DNA of 64,000 bases, from assembly GCA_002421605.1 (NCBI GenBank), contig DISJ01000017.1, positions 52,786 to 116,785 of the forward strand, written 5' to 3'. Source of the DNA: Rhodobacteraceae bacterium UBA6213 (GTDB lineage Bacteria > Pseudomonadota > Alphaproteobacteria > Rhodobacterales > Rhodobacteraceae). Shown one piece after another: positions 42,992-50,802 of this stretch. The notes beneath the pieces were generated by a model that saw only the letters and a program-made list of their open reading frames with translations, searched no databases and was not told the DNA's origin. How positions within the stretch are numbered: the first letter of the stretch is position 1; each line of letters begins with the position of its first letter. Made by a program: the position numbers and the translations under genes.

Positions 42992-44524
42992 TTAAAGTGG
43001 GATATTATCGTGTTTTTTCCATGGGTTTGTTTGTTTTTTCGTGCGCAGACTGGCGAATGCGCGCGCCACCCGCTTGCGGGTTGAACGTGGCTGGATCACC
43101 TCGTCGATAAAGCCTTTTTCGGCTGCCACAAAGGGGTTGGCAAAGCGGTCTTCATAGTCGGCAGTCCGAAGCGCTATCTTTTCGCGGTCCGCCAACTCGC
43201 TGCGGTAGAGAATTTCGACCGCGCCTTTGGCACCCATCACCGCGATTTCTGCAGTAGGCCAAGCATAGTTGAAATCGCCGCGTAGATGCTTGGAGCTCAT
43301 CACGTCATAGGCTCCGCCATAGGCTTTTCGGGTGATTACCGTGACCTTTGGCACCGTTGCCTCGCCAAACGCGAACAGAAGTTTTGCGCCGTGTTTGATG
43401 ACGCCGCCGTATTCCTGACCGGTGCCCGGCAAAAAGCCCGGCACATCGACCAGCGTCAGGATCGGAATCTCGAACGCGTCGCAAAACCGCACAAAGCGCG
43501 CCGCCTTGCGGCTGCTGTCGATATCAAGGCAGCCTGCCAGCACCATTGGCTGGTTCGCAACCACACCAACCGATTGCCCTTCGATGCGGATGAAACCAGT
43601 AATGATGTTGGCCGCAAAATCTCGCTGGATTTCGAAAAAGTCACTTTCGTCAGCAATTTTCCCGATCAATTCTTTCATGTCGTAGGGTTGGTTCGGGTTG
43701 TCGGGAATGAGCGTATCAAGGCTTTCCTCCATCCGCGCCACATCATCAAAGAAGGGACGCACCGGGGGGCGCTCGCGGTTGGAAAGCGGTAGGAAATCGA
43801 TCAGACGGCGCGTTTCGGCCAAGGCCTCGACGTCGTTTTCATAAGCGCCGTCAGCTACCGAAGACTTTTTGGTATGCGTGCCCGCGCCGCCCAGTTCTTC
43901 GGCGGTGACGATTTCGTTGGTGACGGTTTTCACGACATCAGGGCCGGTTACGAACATGTAAGACGTGTCTTTGACCATGAAGATAAAGTCGGTCATCGCC
44001 GGGCTGTACACTGCGCCACCCGCACAGGGGCCCATGATCAAGCTGATCTGCGGCACAACACCCGAGGCCATGATGTTGCGCTGAAACACCTCGGCATAAC
44101 CCGCCAGGCTCGCAACACCTTCCTGAATCCGCGCGCCGCCGGAATCGTTGATTCCAATCACCGGCGCGCCGTTCTGCATGGCCATATCCATGATCTTGCA
44201 GATTTTTTGTGCATGTGTTTCTGAAAGTGAACCACCGAAAACCGTGAAATCTTGGCTGAACACATAGACCAGCCTGCCGTTGACCGTGCCCCAGCCCGTC
44301 ACCACGCCATCGCCCGCCGGGCGGTCATCCTGCATGCCGAATTCGGTGCAGCGGTGCGCCATGAACATATCGAATTCTTCAAAACTGCCTTCGTCGAGCA
44401 GCAGCTCGACACGTTCGCGCGCGGTCAGCTTGCCTTTGCTGTGTTGCGCGTCGATCCGCTTTTGTCCGCCCCCCAGACGTGCTTCGGCGCGGCGGTCTTC
44501 AAGCTCCTGCAGAATGTCTCTCAT
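42992..44524 (-). CDS. pccB: Propionyl-CoA carboxylase beta chain
   Basis: Carboxyltransferase subunit of propionyl-CoA carboxylase, partner of PccA (38664). 510 residues in two crotonase-like halves: N half with GSLSETHAQKICKIMDMA and GGARIQEGVASLAGYAEVF, C half with VDVPGFLPGTGQEYGGVIKHG and AYGGAYDVMSSKHLRGD. Start 44524 (MRDILQELEDRRAEARLGGG) follows GGGAGG; the 44575 start is not supported. A TTTGCAAA motif lies 107 bases upstream (44631-44638), matching what I recall for PccR control in Rhodobacter sphaeroides. Confidence 0.97.
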   Translation of the reverse strand: MRDILQELEDRRAEARLGGGQKRIDAQHSKGKLTARERVELLLDEGSFEEFDMFMAHRCTEFGMQDDRPAGDGVVTGWGTVNGRLVYVFSQDFTVFGGSLSETHAQKICKIMDMAMQNGAPVIGINDSGGARIQEGVASLAGYAEVFQRNIMASGVVPQISLIMGPCAGGAVYSPAMTDFIFMVKDTSYMFVTGPDVVKTVTNEIVTAEELGGAGTHTKKSSVADGAYENDVEALAETRRLIDFLPLSNRERPPVRPFFDDVARMEESLDTLIPDNPNQPYDMKELIGKIADESDFFEIQRDFAANIITGFIRIEGQSVGVVANQPMVLAGCLDIDSSRKAARFVRFCDAFEIPILTLVDVPGFLPGTGQEYGGVIKHGAKLLFAFGEATVPKVTVITRKAYGGAYDVMSSKHLRGDFNYAWPTAEIAVMGAKGAVEILYRSELADREKIALRTADYEDRFANPFVAAEKGFIDEVIQPRSTRKRVARAFASLRTKKQTNPWKKHDNIPL

Positions 44525-44586
44525 GGCGAACCTCCCGAGTTTCAGCCAACCTACCGTTTTGGCGCAAAGCGACAAGCAAAATCAGG

Positions 44587-44640
44587 TATATTTGCATATT
44601 CCGCGCAAGCCGTCAGGTGCGAATTGCAACTTTGCAAAGT
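44587..44640. promoter_or_regulatory. Candidate PccR-binding region between pccB and the DUF486 gene
   Basis: One perfect TTTGCAAA (44631-44638) directly preceded by ATTGCAAC (44623-44630), plus TTTGCATA at 44591-44598. Published work on R. sphaeroides, as I recall it, defines TTTGCAAA-X4-TTTGCAAA as the pccB operator; here the spacing differs. The assignment rests on motif and on a pccR gene 1.8 kb away. Confidence 0.55.
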
Positions 44641-44692
44641 ATTCCTGCCCGCAGCATTGCGCGCTAGCCTGCGCCGAACTGCAGGAGGTGCC

Positions 44693-45043
44693 ATGAGCGT
44701 GCCAGTTCCCGTTTTGACCATCGGCCTTCTGGTCGCGTCCAACGTTTTCATGACATTCGCTTGGTATGGGCATCTGAAGTTCAAAGCAGCGCCGATTGTT
44801 GCCGTGATCCTGATCAGTTGGGGCATCGCGTTTTTCGAATATGTGCTGCAGGTGCCAGCAAATCGGATTGGGCACGGAACCTTTTCCGCAGCCCAGCTAA
44901 AAACCATTCAAGAAGTTATAACGCTATCTGTTTTTGCTATATTTTCGTGGGCTTACCTGAAAGAGCCGATCACTTGGCATCACTGCGTGGGCTTTGCCTT
45001 GATCGCCGCGGGGGCGTGGTTCATCTTTCATGACTGGGCTTGA
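44693..45043 (+). CDS. DUF486 family small membrane protein (DMT-like)
   Basis: 116 residues with four predicted helices (about 5-25, 32-52, 75-93 and 97-114). The family-typical NVFMTFAWYGHLKFK and FFEYVLQVPANRIGH segments identify DUF486, small relatives of drug/metabolite transporters that presumably act as dimers. No substrate is known. An AGGAGG ribosome site precedes ATG 44693. It is divergent from pccB, so the TTTGCAAA site lies between the two starts and may affect both. Confidence 0.88.
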   Translation: MSVPVPVLTIGLLVASNVFMTFAWYGHLKFKAAPIVAVILISWGIAFFEYVLQVPANRIGHGTFSAAQLKTIQEVITLSVFAIFSWAYLKEPITWHHCVGFALIAAGAWFIFHDWA

Positions 45044-45087
45044 GTGGCAGGCTGGACAAATCGCCAATCTGCCCCTAGCGAGAGACG

Positions 45088-46287
45088 ATGCGTCGCTTTT
45101 TGAACCGCTCTCAACCACCCCATATCGTCACCCTGGTTTTGATGGCCGGGTTGGCGGCGCTTTCGCTCAATATCTTTCTGCCGTCGCTGCCGGGCATGGC
45201 TGTCTATTATGGCGTCGAATATCATTTCATGCAGCTTTCCGTTTCGGCCTATCTGGCGGTTTCGGCGCTGCTACAATTGCTGGTTGGCCCGATATCCGAC
45301 CGCTTTGGGCGCAGACGCGTGGCGCTGGCAGTGCTGGGGCTGTTTCTGGTTGCAACGCTCGGCACATTGTTCGCGCCAACCGCCCAGTTGTTCCTTGCGT
45401 TTCGGCTCCTGCAGGCGGTGATCGCCGCCAATTTCGTGATAAGCCGGGCCGTGGTGCGCGATATGGTGCCCGCCGACGAGGCGGCCTCGATGATCGGTTA
45501 CGTCACGATGGGCATGTCTTTAGTGCCGATGATCGGCCCGGTGATCGGTGGTGCGCTGGATGAAGCCTTTGGCTGGCACGCCAATTTCACGCTGCTTGCA
45601 ATTTTGGGGGTGGTTGTAACCGCGCTTGTCTGGGCCGATCTGGGCGAGACGACGCGCGCAGGCGGCGTGAGTTTTGCACAGCAACTGCGCAGTTACCCCG
45701 AACTTCTGCGCTCGCAGCGGTTCTGGGGCTACTCGCTCTCGGCCGCCTTCGCCTCGGGGTTGTTCTTTGCCTATCTTGGCGGCGCGCCGTTTGTGGGCAC
45801 CACGGTTTATGGTCTAAGCCCTTCGCAGTTGGGCTATTATTTTGCTTTGCCCGCATTAGGTTACGCTGTCGGCAATTTCGTTTCCGGGCGCTTTGCCAGC
45901 CGCATGGGCATTGACCGGATGGTGCTTGCGGGCACACTGGCGGCGACGGCTGCACTTCTTGTCGCGGTGACGGCAAACTTGCTGGGTGCTGGGCACCCGC
46001 TGATGTTTTTTTCGATGGTAGGCGTTACCGGGTTTGGCAATGGCCTTGCGTTACCCTCGGCCAACGCGGGCATGATGTCTGTGCGCCCAGAACTCGCGGG
46101 CACCGCCTCGGGGTTGGGCGCTACGCTGACAGTGGGCGGCGGTGCCGCGCTTTCCGCGGTATCTGGGGCGTTGCTTGGCCCTGATACCGGCGCGCTGCCG
46201 CTTATTTTGCTCATGCTCGCCTCATCTCTTGCGTCGGTGTCGGCAATCGCCTGGGTATTCCGGCGGCGGCGGCAACTCGGGGTTTGA
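45088..46287 (+). CDS. MFS multidrug transporter (Bcr/CflA type)
   Basis: Inner-membrane proton-linked exporter of 399 residues with twelve helices. Motif A GPISDRFGRRRVAL follows helix 2 (about residue 70) and a motif C-like GYVTMGMSLVPMIGPVIGG in helix 5 marks the drug:H+ antiporter-1 group; the N-terminal FLPSLPGMAVYYGV fits Bcr/CflA. Known relatives export bicyclomycin, chloramphenicol or cysteine; the substrate here is open. It ends 50 bases before pccR, within the same-strand run DUF486-MFS-pccR. Confidence 0.93.
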   Translation: MRRFLNRSQPPHIVTLVLMAGLAALSLNIFLPSLPGMAVYYGVEYHFMQLSVSAYLAVSALLQLLVGPISDRFGRRRVALAVLGLFLVATLGTLFAPTAQLFLAFRLLQAVIAANFVISRAVVRDMVPADEAASMIGYVTMGMSLVPMIGPVIGGALDEAFGWHANFTLLAILGVVVTALVWADLGETTRAGGVSFAQQLRSYPELLRSQRFWGYSLSAAFASGLFFAYLGGAPFVGTTVYGLSPSQLGYYFALPALGYAVGNFVSGRFASRMGIDRMVLAGTLAATAALLVAVTANLLGAGHPLMFFSMVGVTGFGNGLALPSANAGMMSVRPELAGTASGLGATLTVGGGAALSAVSGALLGPDTGALPLILLMLASSLASVSAIAWVFRRRRQLGV

Positions 46288-46289
46288 CG

Positions 46290-46337
46290 CAGATGATTTG
46301 CAAAGCCTAGTGTGATTTTGCAAACCTTGAGGGTAAC
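46290..46337. promoter_or_regulatory. Two TTTGCAAA motifs just upstream of pccR
   Basis: Perfect TTTGCAAA copies at 46297-46304 and 46317-46324, separated by 12 bases (20-bp centre-to-centre, about two helical turns), end 13 bases before the pccR ATG at 46338. Position over the likely promoter/start region points to autoregulation. GAGGGTAA at 46330-46337 is the probable ribosome site. Confidence 0.7.
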
Positions 46338-47732
46338 ATGGCCACGCAAAAGCTTTATGCAGGCGTCAAGCTGCGCGAAACGCGGGGTCGGCTTGGGCTG
46401 ACGCAAAAGGTCTTTGCCGACCGGCTCGGGGTATCACTGCCCTATCTCAACCAGATGGAAAACAACCACCGCCCGGTTTCAGCGGGCGTGGTGCTGGCGC
46501 TGGCGGGCGAGTTCGGGCTGGATGTCACCGAACTTTCGGTGGGCGATGCCGAGCGGCTGGTCAGCGACATGCGCGAGGCGCTTGCCGATCCGGTGTTTGC
46601 CGAAACCATCCCGCCGCTCGCCGATTTGCGGCTTGCTGCATCGAATGCACCGGCGCTGGCGCGGGCTTTTCTGGAACTGCATCGCGCCTATCGGCAGGGC
46701 CACGAAAGGCTCGCCAGTCTAGACGAGGCGATGGGCCGAGAAGGTGGGCCGACGCTGGTTTCACCTTGGGAAGAGGTTCGCGACTTCTTTCACTATTGCG
46801 ATAATTACCTCGATGCAGTTGATCGCGCAGCAGAGCGGTTTTCTTGCCCGGATGGCAAACGGTTGGAACCGATTGCTCGGGCGACCGAGGCCCTCGCAGC
46901 GCAGGGCGTAAAACTGCAGTTATCCGATATTGAGGCGATCTGGCAGAGGGATGGCAGCACGCTGACTCTATCGACCCGCACAGGAGCCGCGACGCAGGCA
47001 TTTCAATTGCTGCATCAGGTTGCAATCCTCACTCAGAACGGCTTGCTCGAGGCCACGCTCGACCTTGCGCGCTTCCAATCCGATACGGCGCGGGCGATAG
47101 CAAAGATCGGACTGGCCAACTATTTCGCGGGTGCCGCGCTGCTGCCCTACCGCGTCTTTCAAGCAGCTGCACAGGAAACCCGGCACGATCTTGAACGTCT
47201 TGCCGACCGCTTTGGTGCCAGTATCGAGCAGGTGGCGCACCGGCTTTCAACACTGCAACGCCCGGGCGCCAAGGGGATTCCGTTCTTTTTCGTGCGCGTC
47301 GATCAGGCTGGCACAATCACCAAACGCCATTCCGCGACGCGGCTGCAATTTGCCCGCTTCGGCGGTGCCTGCCCTTTGTGGAATATGCACCAAGCTTTTG
47401 AAACGCCCGGGCGATTTCTACGGCAACTGGCGGAAACGCCGGATGGGGTGCGCTATCTGTGCTTGGCGCGCGATGTCTCGAAATCGGGTGGGTCGTTCCA
47501 ATCGCCCGTGCGTCGCTATGCGATCGGGCTGGGGTGCGAGGTCAGCCATGCGCGCGGTCTGGTCTATGCAGATGACATGGAGCTTGCAAATCCTCGCGCC
47601 TATCAGCCGATCGGCATTTCCTGCCGTATTTGCGAGCGGCGCGATTGCCATCAGCGCTCTGTGCCGCCGCTAGAACGGCGGCTGCGGGTTGACCCCAACA
47701 TGCGCGGCGTGCTGCCTTACGAAATCGGCTGA
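46338..47732 (+). CDS. pccR: Short-chain fatty acyl-CoA regulator, PccR/ScfR family
   Basis: 464-residue regulator: N-terminal XRE HTH (about 8-62; LGLTQKVFADRLGVSLPYLN), a central zone including the IrrE-like DUF955 region (about 200-270), and the C-terminal DUF2083 domain holding CPLWNMHQAF and CRICERRDCHQR (C429, C432, C437, H438). This is the architecture of ScfR proteins such as PccR, RamB and MccR, which sense acyl-CoAs and switch pathway genes. The TTTGCAAA motifs upstream and at pccB, and the nearby carboxylase genes, make the propionyl-CoA-responsive PccR the best name; I infer this from context. Confidence 0.88.
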   Translation: MATQKLYAGVKLRETRGRLGLTQKVFADRLGVSLPYLNQMENNHRPVSAGVVLALAGEFGLDVTELSVGDAERLVSDMREALADPVFAETIPPLADLRLAASNAPALARAFLELHRAYRQGHERLASLDEAMGREGGPTLVSPWEEVRDFFHYCDNYLDAVDRAAERFSCPDGKRLEPIARATEALAAQGVKLQLSDIEAIWQRDGSTLTLSTRTGAATQAFQLLHQVAILTQNGLLEATLDLARFQSDTARAIAKIGLANYFAGAALLPYRVFQAAAQETRHDLERLADRFGASIEQVAHRLSTLQRPGAKGIPFFFVRVDQAGTITKRHSATRLQFARFGGACPLWNMHQAFETPGRFLRQLAETPDGVRYLCLARDVSKSGGSFQSPVRRYAIGLGCEVSHARGLVYADDMELANPRAYQPIGISCRICERRDCHQRSVPPLERRLRVDPNMRGVLPYEIG

Positions 47733-48386
47733 TTATCCGCGCGCCTTCACCCAACCCGCCGCAAGCGCCTGATCTTCCGAGCAGAACCAGCGCTCACCGC
47801 GCGCGGTGTCGATACGGGTGGCACCGTAGCCACGGCTGCCGGGCAGATGATAAAGCTGCCCATTGCTTGAGATATTGCCCTTGATCGTGCAGCCGGTCGG
47901 GGCGCCTTCGGTGCTGCCTTTGGCGCGCTGCACCTCGGGGCGATCTGCCTGCCCCACCCAGACGCCGCGCCGCGCCGCACTGGCGCGCGCTTCAAGCGCC
48001 AGATAGTCGCTGGAGTACCGCGCATAGGCAAAGGCCGCGCCCGCTTCGACCAGCGCTGCGCCAATATCGGATTTGCCCGCGTAGCAGCGCGCAACAAGGC
48101 GGCCATAGCGGTCGCGATCTTGCCCTTCGCAGCGTGTTTCGCTCGCGGTCAGCGCCACCAGCGCCGCCGTGGCAAAACCGCCGCAATCCCAACCACGCCC
48201 GGCCGCATCGTGGCAGGTCTGCCCCGCTTCGGGCGCGTCAATTCCGAACAGTCGCACCCGCTCGCCCGCCAATTGCAGCGTGTCGCCATCAACAACACGC
48301 GCAGTGCCGACAAGCGTTTGCGCTTCTGCGGGTTGCATGAGCACAACCAGAACGAGAAGTGAACAAATCCTTAACATGCCCCACAT
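47733..48386 (-). CDS. Secreted staphylococcal-nuclease-like (SNase) protein
   Basis: 217 residues: signal peptide (ICSLLVLVVLMQPAEAQ), SNase/thermonuclease domain (about 25-150) with RVVDGDTLQLAGERVRLFGI and the catalytic-type Asp/Arg/Glu positions in DRYGRLVARCYAGKSDIG, then a C-terminal region with GCTIKGNISSNGQLYHLPGS and CSEDQALAAGWVKA that resembles an excalibur-like calcium-binding end. ATG 48386 or 48377 may be the start. Likely periplasmic or secreted nuclease. It abuts pccR with no gap and runs convergently. Confidence 0.88.
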   Translation of the reverse strand: MWGMLRICSLLVLVVLMQPAEAQTLVGTARVVDGDTLQLAGERVRLFGIDAPEAGQTCHDAAGRGWDCGGFATAALVALTASETRCEGQDRDRYGRLVARCYAGKSDIGAALVEAGAAFAYARYSSDYLALEARASAARRGVWVGQADRPEVQRAKGSTEGAPTGCTIKGNISSNGQLYHLPGSRGYGATRIDTARGERWFCSEDQALAAGWVKARG

Positions 48387-48431
48387 ATCGTGGCTGCGGG
48401 CAATAAGGTCAACAGGTATGGTAGGGCACGG

Positions 48432-49016
48432 TTAACGCGGTTTGCTTGCCGCACCGTCGTCCTTGGGTTGCAAAAGCGCCTCGATTGCCGCCAATCGCGA
48501 TGCGGTTTCGCCGAACAAAAGTTCCAGCTGGTGCATGCGCAGCTCATCGAACTTTTCGTGCAAGCTCATGATTTCCAGCTCGGCCTTCAGATTTACTTCG
48601 TAGTCATGCGCGGCGGCGAGGCGGTCTTTCTCGTTCTGACGGTTCTGCGACATCATGATGACGGGCGCCTGAAACGCCGCCACCATCGACAACAGCAGGT
48701 TGAGAAACACAAAAGGATAGGGGTCAAGGGCGCGCACCAGCATCCACGCGTTCAGTGCCACCCAGCCCGCCACCACCGCGCCAAAGATCAGGATGAAGGT
48801 CCACGACCCGCCAAAGGCCGCCACGCGGTCGGCAACGCGCGCCCCGAAAGTGCTTGTCGTAGGGCCGCCAAGGCTCATATCGCGCGAAATGGCGCTGCGC
48901 GCTGCGATCCGGCGCAGCACGCGCTGGTCGCGCTCGCTAAGCTCGTCATAGCCCTTGTTCAGCAGATGCTCTGCCAGAGCGCGCAGCTTGTCGTCCATCG
49001 CCGCCCCCATGCTCAT
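48432..49016 (-). CDS. DUF1003 family membrane protein
   Basis: 194 residues. DUF1003 features: two close helices (about 78-100 and 108-132, WTFILIFGAVVAGWVALNAW and FPVF-like LNLLLSMVAAFQAPVIMM), then the MSQNRQNEKDRLAAAHDYEVN motif and a coiled-coil-like C-terminus (LEIMSLHEKFDELRMHQLELL). The N-terminus carries an LSERDQRVLRRIAARSAISRD helix. Function unknown; relatives have been annotated as Mg transport-associated without firm proof. Start 49016 has GTGGAG upstream. It lies upstream of the SNase-like gene on the same strand. Confidence 0.88.
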   Translation of the reverse strand: MSMGAAMDDKLRALAEHLLNKGYDELSERDQRVLRRIAARSAISRDMSLGGPTTSTFGARVADRVAAFGGSWTFILIFGAVVAGWVALNAWMLVRALDPYPFVFLNLLLSMVAAFQAPVIMMSQNRQNEKDRLAAAHDYEVNLKAELEIMSLHEKFDELRMHQLELLFGETASRLAAIEALLQPKDDGAASKPR

Positions 49017-49058
49017 GCCGCTCCACACTAGCGGCAGTGCAGCCGCTGGCAAAGCCTC

Positions 49059-50717
49059 TCAGCGTTGCGCAGTCTGCCAGTTCGGGTTGATCCAAGGCTC
49101 GACATTTTCGGCCGGTAGCGGCGCGCGCCCCAGCACCATATCCGATACTTTCTCGCCCACCATGATCGAGGGGGCATTGATGTTGCCGTTGGGCACGCTC
49201 GGGAAAATCGAGCTGTCGGCCACCCGCAGCCCGTCGACCCCGATCACACGGGCCTCAGCGTCAACCACCGCCAGCGGGTCATCGGGCCGCCCCATGCGGG
49301 CGGTGCCGCAGGGGTGAAAGGCGCTTTCGGCATGTTCGCGGATGAAGGCGTCGATCTCGGCGTCACTTTGCACGTCTGCACCGGGCTTGATCTCGCGCTT
49401 GACGTGCTCGGCCATGGCGGGCTCTGCGAAAATCTCGCGCGTGAGGCGAACGCAGCGGCGGAACTCCTCCCAATCGTCGGGGTGGCTCATATAGTTGAAA
49501 CGGATCACCGGCGCGGCCCTCGGGTCTGATGATCGCAAACTGACCGTGCCGCGCGATTTTGACCGCATCGGGCCTACATGCGCCTGAAACCCGTGGCCCT
49601 CGGCCACCGCCTGCCCGTCGTAGCGCACGGCGATCGGCAGGAAATGATATTGGATGTCAGGGTATTCCACCCCCGCCGCCGAACGGATGAAGGCGCAAGC
49701 CTCGAACTGGTTCGAGGCACCCAGCCCCTTGCCCGTCAGCAGCCATTGCGCCCCGATCATGCCCTTGCCCCAAAGATTCCAGTATTTGAACAGCGTCACC
49801 GGCTTGGCGGCGGCAAACTGCATATAGACCTCTAGATGGTCTTGCAGGTTGGCACCCACGCCGGGCCGGTCAGCGATCACGTCAATGCCGTGTTCGGCCA
49901 AATGCGCCGCCGGGCCAATGCCCGAAAGCATCAGCAACTTCGGAGTGTTCAGCGATGAGGCCGCAAGGATCACCTCGGCACTCGCACCGATCACCTCGCG
50001 CCGCCCCGAGCGTTCTACCTCAACCCCGATCGCGCGACCCTCGCGGATCACCACGCGCAGCGCCAGGCCGCGCACCACGGTGCAATTGCCGGTTTTCATC
50101 GCCGGGCGCAGATAGGCGCTGGCAGCAGACCAGCGCTTGCCACGCCAGATCGTCGCCTCCATTGCGCCAAAGCCTTCTTGTTGGCGCCCGTTCACATCCG
50201 CGCTCAGCGGATAGCCCGCCTGCCGCCCCGCCTCGATAAAGGCAGCGAACAGCGGGTTCGCGCGCGCACCGCGCGTTACATGCAGCGGCCCGCTGTGGCC
50301 GCGCCAGCCCTCTTCACCGCCATTTGCACCGCCGTGCCAGTTTTCCTGCCGTTTGAAATAGGGCAACACGTCCGCGAACCCCCAGCCGGTTGCGCCCTGC
50401 TCGGCCCAGTGGTCGTAATCGCGCGCGTGGCCGCGCACATAGACCATGCCGTTGATGCTTGACGATCCACCCAGCACCTTGCCGCGCGGCGTCACCAGCA
50501 CCCGCCCGTTCAGATGCGGCTCCGGTTCGGTCTTCAGCCCCCAATCATACAGGCCCATGTTCATCGGATAGCTCAGCGCAGCAGGCATTTGGATGAAGGG
50601 GCCCATGTCGGTGCCGCCATGCTCAATGACGATCACCTTGCGTCCCGCCTCAGCCAGCCGATACGCCACCGCTGACCCTGCCGAACCCGCCCCAACGATT
50701 ACAAATTCCGCTTCCAT
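49059..50717 (-). CDS. betA: Choline dehydrogenase
   Basis: GMC-family flavoprotein oxidising choline to betaine aldehyde, membrane-associated, electrons to the respiratory chain. 552 residues: FAD-binding IVGAGSAGSAVAYRLAEAG (about 6-24), GMC signatures GKVLGGSSSINGMVYVRGHA and AAHLAEHGIDVIA region, and catalytic His in ESAFHPCGTARMG (about 465). GRVLVTPRGKVLGGSSSING supports BetA. ATG 50717 has AGAGG nine bases upstream and is preferred to 50726. It is the third gene of betIBA, 85 bases after betB. Confidence 0.94.
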   Translation of the reverse strand: MEAEFVIVGAGSAGSAVAYRLAEAGRKVIVIEHGGTDMGPFIQMPAALSYPMNMGLYDWGLKTEPEPHLNGRVLVTPRGKVLGGSSSINGMVYVRGHARDYDHWAEQGATGWGFADVLPYFKRQENWHGGANGGEEGWRGHSGPLHVTRGARANPLFAAFIEAGRQAGYPLSADVNGRQQEGFGAMEATIWRGKRWSAASAYLRPAMKTGNCTVVRGLALRVVIREGRAIGVEVERSGRREVIGASAEVILAASSLNTPKLLMLSGIGPAAHLAEHGIDVIADRPGVGANLQDHLEVYMQFAAAKPVTLFKYWNLWGKGMIGAQWLLTGKGLGASNQFEACAFIRSAAGVEYPDIQYHFLPIAVRYDGQAVAEGHGFQAHVGPMRSKSRGTVSLRSSDPRAAPVIRFNYMSHPDDWEEFRRCVRLTREIFAEPAMAEHVKREIKPGADVQSDAEIDAFIREHAESAFHPCGTARMGRPDDPLAVVDAEARVIGVDGLRVADSSIFPSVPNGNINAPSIMVGEKVSDMVLGRAPLPAENVEPWINPNWQTAQR

Positions 50718-50802
50718 TCTGCCCATCCTCTGGCCGATCCGGCCATTCCTGCATTTCGCAAATGCCCATTGGGGCCGGGAGCTTGGCAGCCCCCGGGGCC
50801 TC

